Shown here one piece after another: positions 1-6,283 of a stretch of DNA of 10,463 nucleotides. The notes under the pieces were generated by a model. The model was not told the origin of the DNA. It did not search any database and worked only from the letters and a program-made list of their open reading frames with translations. The stretch is taken from the NCBI GenBank assembly GCA_036502105.1, contig DASXZE010000307.1:1-10463 (forward strand). Reading direction: 5' to 3'. The DNA comes from Angelobacter sp036502105. GTDB taxonomy: Bacteria; Acidobacteriota; Terriglobia; Terriglobales; Acidobacteriaceae. Every line of letters begins with the position of its first letter. The stretch's first letter is position 1. Both the position numbers and the translations under genes were made by a program.

Positions 1-5
1 CAAAA

Positions 6-614
6 ATGGTTTACTATTCCTCATCCATGCCGCCAACTATCCAATTTGTTAACCCGATAAAATTCGACACGCTGACCCGTGTCCTTCGCATACGCGGAGT
101 TGACGTTTACGTTCACTGGACAGTCTTCCTTATCGCCGGAATCATGCTTTATGCCGCTTTTCGCCGGCCGTGGGTAGCCATGGCCGGCGGCGCATCCTGG
201 ATGGCGCTCATTCTCTTGCACGAATGCGGTCACATGATCGCCGCACACCGCAAGCATGTCCGGGTGATGGGCATTGAACTCTATCCCATTCACGGCCTTT
301 GCCGTTTTGAAATGCAGTGGTCAAGATTCGACCACTGCTTCATCGCGTGGGGTGGCGTGCTTGCCCAGGTAACGGTCGCCATTCCTCTTTTATTATGGAT
401 TGAAATCTTTGGATACTCGCGCTTTGACCCCATCGACGCAGTATTAGGTATTCTGGGCCCTTACAGCCTTCTGGTGGCCGCATTCAATCTTCTGCCCATC
501 GGCAGGCTCGATGGCCGGATAGCCTGGGGCATTATTCCCGAATTTATCAATCGCGCCAAACAGCGCAATAACAAGAAGAAGAAAGCCGCCGCCGGAGGCT
601 GGCGCACCTACTGA
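6..614 (+). CDS. Small M50 (site-2 protease type) membrane metalloprotease
   Basis: Predicted zinc metalloprotease that would cut substrates inside or near the membrane. What is seen: the motif HECGH (residues 72-76) fits the HExxH zinc and catalytic site, and NLLPIGRLDG (161-170) fits the second M50 motif (N-x-x-P followed by LDG), in which Asp169 would be the third zinc ligand. About four hydrophobic segments can be drawn (roughly 37-55, 57-80, 110-133, 143-165), and the tail is lysine-rich (185-195) and probably cytoplasmic. At 202 residues it is a minimal member, with no PDZ or CBS domain. The start is uncertain because only five bases lie upstream; the Met at position 27 (residue 8) is an alternative, and the gene could begin before the window. 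No partner gene such as an anti-sigma factor lies nearby, so the substrate is unknown. Family assignment is firm; role is inferred. Confidence 0.85.
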   Translation: MVYYSSSMPPTIQFVNPIKFDTLTRVLRIRGVDVYVHWTVFLIAGIMLYAAFRRPWVAMAGGASWMALILLHECGHMIAAHRKHVRVMGIELYPIHGLCRFEMQWSRFDHCFIAWGGVLAQVTVAIPLLLWIEIFGYSRFDPIDAVLGILGPYSLLVAAFNLLPIGRLDGRIAWGIIPEFINRAKQRNNKKKKAAAGGWRTY

Positions 615-837
615 TCGGCGCGGAATCCTCCCCGCTAGTTCGAAAGGGCTGGATAGCTCAAATTTATCTAATTTTTAAATGCGAGGGCGTGAGCGAAGCT
701 GATTCCTCAACTCGGCCACATTAAATTGCTACATCAAAATACTGGGTCAAATCAATACTGGTTCACATCAATAAAAGACTGGAATAGCAGGGCTCAAAAG
801 CCACAGCAAGCAGTCGCTCCATCACCACTAGTCTAAT

Positions 838-1152
838 TTAGGATACCTTCGCCGCAGGCGCAGAATCAAAGAGCCCTTCACGCTCCGCTGCCCATATGCG
901 CAGCGCATATTTATTGAGGATTTCTTTGTTGGCTTCCAGAAAATCCACCAGCAGTCCGGGAGCAAGCAATTCAAACACGCGGATAATATCAGCCTTATTG
1001 GTTTCTGGATTAAATGGCCCCTTCTTCAACTGTTGCGGACCAATTAAATGGCGCAGCTCTGCCATAACCTGGGGTTGGTCCAGGTTCTGTCTTACAAAGC
1101 TCTGCATTTCGTGCATCAAGGTGACCCAGACAGTCTCGTTCAATTCGGCCAT
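838..1152 (-). CDS. Hypothetical protein, 104 residues, unrecognised
   Basis: I do not recognise this protein. It is a soluble-looking, mostly helical protein without a signal peptide, membrane segment, cysteine or obvious catalytic motif. Its middle part (residues 37-50) is polar with a Pro-Phe-Asn-Pro turn, and the rest (residues 55-95) is amphipathic, rich in Leu, Glu and Ala. It is accepted as a real gene because a good ribosome-binding site (CAGGAG, five bases before the ATG) precedes the start, and because the antisense reading frames look unnatural. It stands alone on the minus strand between a protease gene on the plus strand and the ybaK remnant, with a 5' leader that can form two small GC-rich hairpins. 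A regulatory or adaptor role is possible, but nothing in the sequence decides it. Confidence 0.65.
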   Translation of the reverse strand: MAELNETVWVTLMHEMQSFVRQNLDQPQVMAELRHLIGPQQLKKGPFNPETNKADIIRVFELLAPGLLVDFLEANKEILNKYALRIWAAEREGLFDSAPAAKVS

Positions 1153-1167
1153 GGTAACTCCTGGAGG

Positions 1168-1200
1168 CCCCGGAACACTCCCGGGACCCCTGCATTGGGG
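1168..1200 (-). promoter_or_regulatory. Two small GC hairpins in the leader of the 104-residue gene
   Basis: Just upstream of the ribosome-binding site of the 838-1152 gene, two short inverted repeats sit side by side. One is CCCGG/CCGGG (1169-1173 with 1181-1185, 7-base loop) and the other CCCC/GGGG (1187-1190 with 1197-1200, 6-base loop). Both would fold in the minus-strand transcript. An AT-rich block (TATATATA, near 1219-1227) lies further upstream and could be a -10 region, but no convincing -35 was found. The hairpins may affect translation or mRNA stability; this is inference only. Confidence 0.3.
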
Positions 1201-1319
1201 GTGGGCTTAGCAACAGAAGTATATATAAGGTACTCACCTTAAGAAATGTTTAAAGCCAGATTAGAGAGCCTAAGGATTGCCAGATTCCGGCCATTTTCAA
1301 ACTATTTTTTTCTCAACCA

Positions 1320-1801
1320 TCACTCCGCTGCTTTCCCTCGCGCAATGTCGGCCATCACGGCCTCGGTCACGCGCAAATAATCTTCCGGTCGCAGAATCAT
1401 TTGTGTCCCACGCACGCCCGCTGAAACTGAGATCGCGTCCACAGTTGAATCGTCTCATCGGCAATCACCGGGAAAACCTTCTTCGCGCCCAGCACTGTCA
1501 CGCCGCCGCGAATGTACCCGGTAACCCCCTGCAGTTCTTTGACCGGCACCAACTCCATCTTCCTGTCACCTGCGGCCGCAGCCAGCGCCTTCAAATCAAG
1601 CTCAGTATTCGCCGGAATCACGGCAAAGCACAGACCATTGCGATCACCCCGCGCCAGCAGCGTTTTAAATACCTGCTCCGGCGCCATCCCGATCTTGGCC
1701 GCAACGATCTCCGCCGCCAGATCCTCCGGATCGACCTCATACTCGCGCAACTCATACTGCACGCCCACGCTCTCTAGCAGGCGGACCGCATTCGTCTTCA
1801 T
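1320..1801 (-). pseudogene. ybaK: Cys-tRNA(Pro)/Cys-tRNA(Cys) deacylase YbaK, broken by a frameshift
   Basis: YbaK/EbsC-family proteins hydrolyse Cys-tRNA(Pro) made in error by prolyl-tRNA synthetase. What is seen: from the Met at 1801 the frame reads MKTNAVRLLE, then VFKTLLA (the Lys of this segment is the family's key catalytic residue), AVIPANTELDLKALA, TGYIRGGVTVLG and FPVIADETIQLW, all in family order. The frame then stops at 1397 with an unrelated tail. Reading the other frame from about 1439 gives DAISVSAGVRG, MILRPEDYLRVTEAV and MADIARGKAAE with a stop at 1320-1322, which is the missing family C-terminus. One lost G (TGGGAC read as TGGAC, complement near 1439-1440) explains everything. 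Repaired, the protein would be about 160 residues, the usual family length. An upstream in-frame Met at 1834 would add 11 residues but looks less family-like. Either a recent pseudogene or a sequencing/assembly error. Confidence 0.88.
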
Positions 1802-2033
1802 TTCTTGTCGCTTCGCTCCAAACCGCTTATGCATCCATAATAATGTGAAATCGTTCTGCCTTGTTGCTTCAAGGGCTCAACGCGCAAGCTGCCTTCGCCC
1901 TCACGAATGAAATAAGCATCAAAACAAAGCCCGGTGTTTGACCCTGTCCGTTGGCTCTGCTAGCTTTGGAAGTTCGCCTTGGGCGGCCATTGTCATAGGG
2001 TTGCGCCGCCAGGAAATAATTGCCAGAACAGAA

Positions 2034-2037
2034 GAGG
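2034..2037 (+). promoter_or_regulatory. Ribosome-binding site that sets the acyl-CoA dehydrogenase start
   Basis: GAGG (within AAGAGGAAA) ends five bases before the ATG at 2043. It supports this Met over the upstream in-frame Met at 1938, whose extra 35 residues do not resemble the family N-terminus. Confidence 0.7.
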
Positions 2038-2042
2038 AAATT

Positions 2043-3224
2043 ATGCCCGCATTCAAGTTCAAGGGCGTTGACTTCATAGAATTTGATTCACTGCTCACGG
2101 ACGAAGAGCGTCTGGTCCGTGATACCGCTCGCAGCTTTATTGAAGACAATCTTATTCCCATTATTGAGCAATGCAATCGCGAAGGCCGCTTCCCCCGCGA
2201 GCTGGTCAAGCCCATGGGCGATCTCGGCTTCTTTGGCGCCAGCCTCAAAGGCTATGGATGCGCCGGCATGGGCAACGTGGAATACGGGCTGGTAATGCAG
2301 GAGCTGGAACGCGGTGACAGCGGCGTTCGTTCGTTCGTGAGCGTGCAGTCTGCGCTCTGCATGTATCCCATTTACGCCTACGGCAGTGACGCGCAAAAAG
2401 ATAAGTGGCTACCCCCCATGGCCAAAGGTGAAAAGCTCGGCTGCTTCGGCCTCACCGAACCAGATTTCGGGTCAAACCCCAGCGGCATGCGCACCCGCGC
2501 CGTGAAGTCCGGTAATGAATACATTCTCAACGGCGAGAAAATGTGGATCACCTCCGGCTCCATCGCCGATATCGCCATCATCTGGGCCAAATCTGAAGAA
2601 CACAACAACCGCATCAAAGGCTTCCTGGTGGAAACCAATCGGCCCGGCTTCAAAGCCACTGACGTTCACGGCAAATGGTCTCTGCGAGCCTCCGTCACCT
2701 CCGGCCTGTCGCTGCAAGACGTGCGCATTCCTCTGGAAAATCTTCTACCCGGCTCAGACGGCCTGAAGTCTCCGCTCGGCTGCCTCAATCAAGCCCGCTT
2801 CGGCATCGGATGGGGCGCCATTGGCGCGGCCATGTCTTGCTATGACACGGCGCTGCAATATTCTCAGGTACGCAAGCAGTTCCGTGACCAGCCAATTGCA
2901 TCTCACCAGCTGGTTCAGGAGAAGCTGGCATGGATGATCAGCGAAATCACCAAAGGTCAGCTTCTGGCTCTGCAAGTGGGCCGGCTGAAAGATTCCGGCA
3001 AAGTCGGTCACCAGCACATCTCCATGGCCAAGCGAAACAACGTATGGATGGCCCTGGAATGCGCCCGCATGGCCCGCGACATCCTGGGCGCAAACGGCAT
3101 TGCCGACGATTATCCAGTCATGCGCCACATGATGAATCTGGAATCAGTAAAAACGTATGAAGGCACGCACGATATTCACGCCCTGATCATCGGAGAAAAC
3201 GTAACCGGCATCAGCGCGTTTTAG
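2043..3224 (+). CDS. gcdH: Acyl-CoA dehydrogenase, glutaryl-CoA dehydrogenase type
   Basis: FAD enzyme that would oxidise and decarboxylate glutaryl-CoA to crotonyl-CoA in lysine, tryptophan or aromatic breakdown, passing electrons to electron-transfer flavoprotein. The chain is 393 residues from the Met at 2043, the normal length for mature enzymes. Seen in order: N-terminal helical domain (LLTDEERLVRDTARSF, 17-32), the RSFVSVQSAL segment (96-105) whose Arg binds the glutaryl carboxylate in this subfamily, the FAD/substrate segment LTEPDFGSNPSGM (137-149), KMWITSG (166-172), the Arg/Gln FAD contacts near RKQFRDQPIASHQL (277-290), and TYEGTHDIHALIIG (371-384) with catalytic Glu373. These features favour the glutaryl-CoA group over general acyl-CoA dehydrogenases. 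No electron-transfer flavoprotein or other beta-oxidation gene is in the window. A decarboxylating versus non-decarboxylating activity cannot be told from sequence alone. Confidence 0.92.
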   Translation: MPAFKFKGVDFIEFDSLLTDEERLVRDTARSFIEDNLIPIIEQCNREGRFPRELVKPMGDLGFFGASLKGYGCAGMGNVEYGLVMQELERGDSGVRSFVSVQSALCMYPIYAYGSDAQKDKWLPPMAKGEKLGCFGLTEPDFGSNPSGMRTRAVKSGNEYILNGEKMWITSGSIADIAIIWAKSEEHNNRIKGFLVETNRPGFKATDVHGKWSLRASVTSGLSLQDVRIPLENLLPGSDGLKSPLGCLNQARFGIGWGAIGAAMSCYDTALQYSQVRKQFRDQPIASHQLVQEKLAWMISEITKGQLLALQVGRLKDSGKVGHQHISMAKRNNVWMALECARMARDILGANGIADDYPVMRHMMNLESVKTYEGTHDIHALIIGENVTGISAF

Positions 3225-3281
3225 CTTTGGCGATTGCGAACCCAGAGTGTAATTCTAAGTTTCAGAAATAACGTTTCAATC

Positions 3282-3435
3282 TGTCATCCTGAGCGAAGCG
3301 CCTCGGCTCATGTCATCAGAATTCATGGTGATGGGCGCGAAATCGAAGGACCCCGAAAATGCTTAAAGCTTGAATGCAGCATCAAGGCGTTCTCTCGAAA
3401 CAACGGGGTTTATCTCGACCTGGCGCAGAATGACA
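3282..3435. repeat. Intergenic palindromic repeat, TGTCATCCTGAGCG type
   Basis: The spacer between the dehydrogenase and glpX is largely one element of about 154 bp. It opens with TGTCATCCTGAGCGAAGCG and closes with GCGCAGAATGACA, the imperfect reverse complement of its opening, so the ends form a terminal inverted repeat. Inside it contains CGAAATCGAAGGACCCCG. Elements with these ends are widespread in spacers of Acidobacteria and some other bacteria and often give spurious reading frames starting 'CHPERS'. It may act as an mRNA end-stabilising or attenuating structure between the two co-directional genes, or may be a non-autonomous mobile element; function is inferred. Confidence 0.75.
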
Positions 3436-3468
3436 GAGCAAAAATTGATCTAAGAACTGGAGGCCGCC

Positions 3469-4488
3469 ATGGCGACCACTGAAAAAAAGACAACTGAAAA
3501 CCAAATGGAATTTGAACTGGCGCTCGAATTTGCCCGCGTCGTAGAAGAAGCCGCCATCGCGTCCGCGCACACCATGGGCACCGGCGATCGTGACCGCGCC
3601 GATCTTGTCGCCACGGAAGCCATGCGCACCACCATGGATTCAGTTCCCATGCGCGGCACCATTGTTATCGGCGAAGGCGAACGCGATAAAGCGCCCATGC
3701 TTTATATCGGTGAGCAAGTCGGCGCAGGCTGGCACAACGGCGCACGGTTTCCAGAAGTCGATATCGCCGTGGATCCGCTGGAAGGCACAAACCTGTGCGC
3801 CACCGGCGCTCCCGGCGCAATCACCGTGCTGGCTGCTTCAGAAAAGGGCGGACTGCTGAACGCCCCGGACTGCTACATGCAAAAACTCGTCGTCGGCCCT
3901 TCCTGCAAAAACGCTGTGGACCTGGACGCCCCCGTCGCGGAAAACCTGAGAGGCATTGCCCGCGCTCTGAACCGGGACGTAGCCGACCTGGTCATCGTGG
4001 TGCTCGATCGCCCACGCCATGAAAAATTAATTGCCGATATTCGCGCCACCGGTGCTCGCATACGCCTGATCACCGACGGCGATCTTTCCGCCGGCATCGC
4101 CGCAGCCGTAATCGGCACCGGCGTTCACGCCGTGATGGGTGAAGGCGGCGCGCCAGAAGGTGTAATCACTGCGGCAGCCATGCGCTGCCTCAATGGTGAA
4201 ATCTTTGCCCGGCTCATCATCAACACACCCGAGCTTGAGGCCCGTGTAGAAAAAATGGGCATCAAGGACAAGAAAAAAGTTTATACCGCCAAAGACCTTG
4301 CGCCCGGTAACCACATCATCTTTGCCGCCACCGGCGTAACCGACGGCGCGCTGATGAAAGGCGTACGCTTCTTCGGTGAAGGCAATCGCACATCGTCCAT
4401 TGTGATGACGCGCCACAGCGGAAAAGTCCGCTTTGTAGAAAGCATCCACCTGGCCAAGCGCGCCGACGTGAAGGTACGCTTCGCATAA
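3469..4488 (+). CDS. glpX: Fructose-1,6-bisphosphatase class II
   Basis: Hydrolyses fructose 1,6-bisphosphate to fructose 6-phosphate, the committed step of gluconeogenesis, in the cytoplasm with Mg2+ or Mn2+. At 339 residues it has the normal GlpX length. Motifs seen in order: an N-terminal helix with ALEFARVVEEAAIAS (18-32), TMGTGDRDRAD (35-45), GEGERDKAPML (68-78), the metal-binding DPLEGTNLC (102-110), ITDGDLSAGI (201-210) with the substrate-contacting loop, and GEGGAPEGV (224-232) followed by AAMRCLNGE. TGVTDGALMKGV (288-299) and TRHSGKVR (314-321) belong to the C-terminal half. GGAGG five bases before the ATG is a strong ribosome-binding site. The gene seems monocistronic, with a palindromic repeat before it and repeat clusters after it. 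Some members also cleave sedoheptulose 1,7-bisphosphate; there is no Calvin-cycle context here, so the gluconeogenic role is preferred. Confidence 0.97.
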   Translation: MATTEKKTTENQMEFELALEFARVVEEAAIASAHTMGTGDRDRADLVATEAMRTTMDSVPMRGTIVIGEGERDKAPMLYIGEQVGAGWHNGARFPEVDIAVDPLEGTNLCATGAPGAITVLAASEKGGLLNAPDCYMQKLVVGPSCKNAVDLDAPVAENLRGIARALNRDVADLVIVVLDRPRHEKLIADIRATGARIRLITDGDLSAGIAAAVIGTGVHAVMGEGGAPEGVITAAAMRCLNGEIFARLIINTPELEARVEKMGIKDKKKVYTAKDLAPGNHIIFAATGVTDGALMKGVRFFGEGNRTSSIVMTRHSGKVRFVESIHLAKRADVKVRFA

Positions 4489-4629
4489 TCGCCGCGGATT
4501 ACGCAGATAAAAAACTGGTCTGATTCAATTGCACAGCACTTAACTATTTTGGCCGGACTCACATGCGTTTCTTGCATTGATTCCGGCCAAAAGGTTTTAT
4601 CTGCGCTCGTCTGCGTAAGTCTGCGGCGA
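4489..4629. repeat. Long palindromic element directly after glpX
   Basis: Left arm TCGCCGCGGATTACGCAGAT at 4489-4508 is mirrored by the right arm around 4595-4629 (TTTTATCTGCG ... GTCTGCGGCGA), giving an imperfect outer palindrome of about 140 bp. It belongs to the same repeat family as the units at 4668-4707, 4731-4798, 4808-4846 and 6180-6264, all of which share an (A/T)TC(C/T)GYG ... GCGGC core. The element begins immediately after the glpX stop codon and could protect or end its mRNA. It was not possible to tell whether it is transcribed or mobile. Confidence 0.65.
4547..4592. terminator. Perfect 11-bp hairpin, possible terminator of glpX
   Basis: TTTTGGCCGGA (4547-4557) and TCCGGCCAAAA (4582-4592) are exact reverse complements, separated by 24 bases that contain a second small pairing (ATGC/GCAT). 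It is nested at the centre of the larger palindrome after glpX. On either strand the stem is flanked by A/T runs, but no clean run of T follows (AAGGTTTT on the plus strand), so it is an atypical terminator at best. It may simply be the core of the repeat element. Confidence 0.4.
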
Positions 4630-4667
4630 AATTCTGGATGTCGGAGAATAAACTTACTTAACTTCCT

Positions 4668-4707
4668 GATCAGTTTTATCCGTGTTTATCCGTGGCAAGG
4701 TTTTTTT
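4668..4707. repeat. Half unit of the GCGGC-type spacer repeat
   Basis: The stretch GATCAGTTTTATCCGTG plus TTTATCCGTGGCAAGG and a run of seven T is one arm of the repeat family seen at 4595-4629 and 4808-4846. No matching left arm is recognisable beside it. A small hairpin TTGGC/GCCAA (4706-4718) follows, with the T run in front and A bases behind. Confidence 0.5.
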
Positions 4708-4730
4708 GGCACTGCCAAGAAAACAAATCA

Positions 4731-4798
4731 GCCGCGAACTGAAACGATCAACACAAATCTAAAAATAAAATTCGTGTTCATTCGCGTCAATTCGCGGC
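4731..4798. repeat. Palindromic repeat between glpX and the asparaginase gene
   Basis: Left arm GCCGCGAACTGAAACGATCA (4731-4750) pairs imperfectly with a right arm that ends CAATTCGCGGC (to 4798); the terminal eight bases GCCGCGAA/TTCGCGGC are exact. The design and wording match the element at 6180-6264, so two copies flank the asparaginase-family gene. Confidence 0.65.
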
Positions 4799-4807
4799 CA
4801 AGTTTTT

Positions 4808-4846
4808 TGATCAGCGTTTATCCGCGTAAATCTGCGGCAAAATATT
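4808..4846. repeat. Half unit of the spacer repeat at the end of the asparaginase gene
   Basis: GATCAGCGTTTATCCGCG followed by TAAATCTGCGGCAAAA ends three bases before the stop codon of the 4849-6087 gene. It repeats the right arm of the element after glpX. With the neighbouring units it makes the whole 4489-4848 gap (360 bp) repeat material; no gene is seen there, and the one long plus-strand frame across it is made of repeat sequence. Confidence 0.55.
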
Positions 4847-4848
4847 TC

Positions 4849-6087
4849 CTATCTACGCTCTTTCGGCATTGGCGGCCAGTTCTTCGGACTACCCTGGAAC
4901 ATCGCCTTGGCTGTTTCATGCCGCGCCACGCCATTTCCATCCGCCACGGCAAAGCGCACCGGATGCTCCGCCGAGCCCGACCACATGGAAACGCCCGCGT
5001 ACGCGCCATCTTTGCGCAGGATATAAAAATGCATGCCGAGATAGATCAGCTTTGACATGTCATTGTTGTAGTTGTGCGCGATCCGCTTGAGCGCATCCAT
5101 GCCCGCTTCTTCCGGAGACATGCCGTGGCGCATGCTCTCCACAATGGTGTGGGCTCCGCAAATCTTTATATTTTCCTCGCCATTGCCAGTCGCGCCCGCA
5201 GCGCCTACTTCCTGGTCGCAATAACAGCCTGCGCCAATAATCGGCGAGTCACCGCAACGCCCAGCCAGCTTCCAGGCAAGTCCACTGGTCGTGGTCACGC
5301 TCGACATCTCGCCCTTTTCATTCAACGCTGAGCAATTAATCGTTCCGGTCGGCGGATCAAGTACCTTGCGGATCGCATCCAGCCGGCGGTCTTCTTCAAT
5401 TCCAATGTTCGCCGCCAGCTCATACAAACGCTTGATCTGTGGTTGTTCGCGCAACGATCCCGTATCCAAATTCGGCGGAATTTTAAAATTAGGATCAGCA
5501 AAGCCGGGCCCCCACCAGTCAAGATCAGAGTGATATTCCTTCCACAACTGCCATATCTTGCGCGAATGTTCCGTGAGCAGATTCTCTTTCTGGAAGCCCA
5601 TCAGCTCGCCAAAACGTGTAGCGCCCTGGCCCACCAGCATCACGTGGCCGGTATGCTCCATCACCGTCCGCGCCAGCGCCGCAACATTCTTGATGTCGCG
5701 CACCGCGCCCACTGAGCCGGCACGCCGTGAAGGCCCATGCATGCAGCAGGCATCCAGCTCCACCACGCAATCTTCATTGGGCAGACCACCCATACCAACG
5801 CTGTCATCTTCCGGATCATTCTCCGGCCCGGACACCGTTGTAATGGCCGCTTCCAGCGTGTCTGCGCCGGCGATCAGCTTTTTATAGCCAGCCTCAAGGT
5901 GGTTGCCGCGAGGCGTGATTCCATTCGCGGCCGAGATCATGATGTTCTTGCCTGGAGTAATGCGTGGAACTTTCAGGTTCTGTTGCGCGTCTTTATTTTG
6001 CGACACGTCCGTGCTCTTGGTGGTTTGGCCCGCGGCCAGTGCAGCCGAGGTAACGGCCAGTCCGGAGAGAAAATCTCTGCGCTTCAT
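4849..6087 (-). CDS. Tat-exported N4-(beta-N-acetylglucosaminyl)-L-asparaginase family Ntn hydrolase
   Basis: Member of the aspartylglucosaminidase / isoaspartyl peptidase family, which cuts the bond between asparagine and N-acetylglucosamine, or beta-aspartyl peptides. The family matures by self-cleavage that exposes an N-terminal Thr. Seen: KRRDFLSGLAVTSAALAAG (2-20) is a Tat-type signal with a twin Arg, so periplasmic export is likely. NEDCVVELDACCMHG (104-118) and GSVGAVRDIKNV (124-135) match the alpha chain. The cleavage site reads PTGT-INCSALN (246-255), with Thr249 as predicted nucleophile. TTTSG (266-270), GRCGDSPIIGAGCY (276-289) and TGNGEE (300-305) build the substrate pocket. The residue before Thr is Gly rather than the Asp of classical aspartylglucosaminidases, as in plant-type asparaginases. 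GTGAGGA precedes the ATG. Exact substrate is not decided. Confidence 0.92.
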   Translation of the reverse strand: MKRRDFLSGLAVTSAALAAGQTTKSTDVSQNKDAQQNLKVPRITPGKNIMISAANGITPRGNHLEAGYKKLIAGADTLEAAITTVSGPENDPEDDSVGMGGLPNEDCVVELDACCMHGPSRRAGSVGAVRDIKNVAALARTVMEHTGHVMLVGQGATRFGELMGFQKENLLTEHSRKIWQLWKEYHSDLDWWGPGFADPNFKIPPNLDTGSLREQPQIKRLYELAANIGIEEDRRLDAIRKVLDPPTGTINCSALNEKGEMSSVTTTSGLAWKLAGRCGDSPIIGAGCYCDQEVGAAGATGNGEENIKICGAHTIVESMRHGMSPEEAGMDALKRIAHNYNNDMSKLIYLGMHFYILRKDGAYAGVSMWSGSAEHPVRFAVADGNGVARHETAKAMFQGSPKNWPPMPKERR

Positions 6088-6179
6088 GGGGTCCTCACTT
6101 TCGTGATGGGCGAAACGCAGAAGGATATCAGAAGCAACGCTGCTCTACTAGCACAGATCAAACAGCCTATGGTTGATTA

Positions 6180-6264
6180 AAACTTGATATAGCCGCGAAA
6201 TCACGCGAAATGAACACGAATCAATTTTAATTCGCGTAATTCGTGTTGATTCGCGGCCAAGTTT
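6180..6264. repeat. 85-bp palindromic repeat between the baeRF and asparaginase genes
   Basis: AAACTTG (6180-6186) and CAAGTTT (6258-6264) are exact inverted ends. Just inside, GCCGCGAAATCACGCGAAAT and its mirrored arm ending TTGATTCGCGGC form a long imperfect stem around a short AT-rich centre (near 6221-6230). It is a second copy of the 4731-4798 element. It lies 20 bases after the stop codon of the release-factor-like gene and some 90 bases before the asparaginase start, so it could end or stabilise the upstream transcript. Confidence 0.7.
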
Positions 6265-6283
6265 TTAGCTTTGTGTGGAAGCG

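Noticed and set aside
733..783. Loose direct repeat (ATCAAAATACTGG, ATCAATACTGG, ATCAATAAAAGACTGG)
   Set aside because: Too short and degenerate to call; may be chance in an AT-rich spacer after the protease gene.
1277..1777. 166-residue plus-strand open frame opposite ybaK
   Set aside because: His/Arg/Leu-rich antisense translation without a family pattern; the minus strand carries YbaK motifs in two frames.
1990..2020. TTGTCA with AATAAT as a promoter for the acyl-CoA dehydrogenase gene
   Set aside because: The spacer is 19 bases and the -10 match is poor, so it is below the level worth reporting as a feature.
1938..2042. N-terminal extension of the acyl-CoA dehydrogenase from the Met at 1938
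   Set aside because: The 35 extra residues do not match the family, and a good ribosome-binding site sits before the Met at 2043.
3234..3482. Plus-strand open frame of 82 residues containing CHPERSAS
   Set aside because: It runs through the 3282-3435 palindromic repeat; this wording is a typical false translation of that repeat family, and it overlaps the real glpX start.
4549..5055. Plus-strand open frame of 168 residues across the glpX-asparaginase gap
   Set aside because: Its first half is translated spacer repeat and its second half is antisense to the asparaginase-family gene; no ribosome-binding site and no family pattern.
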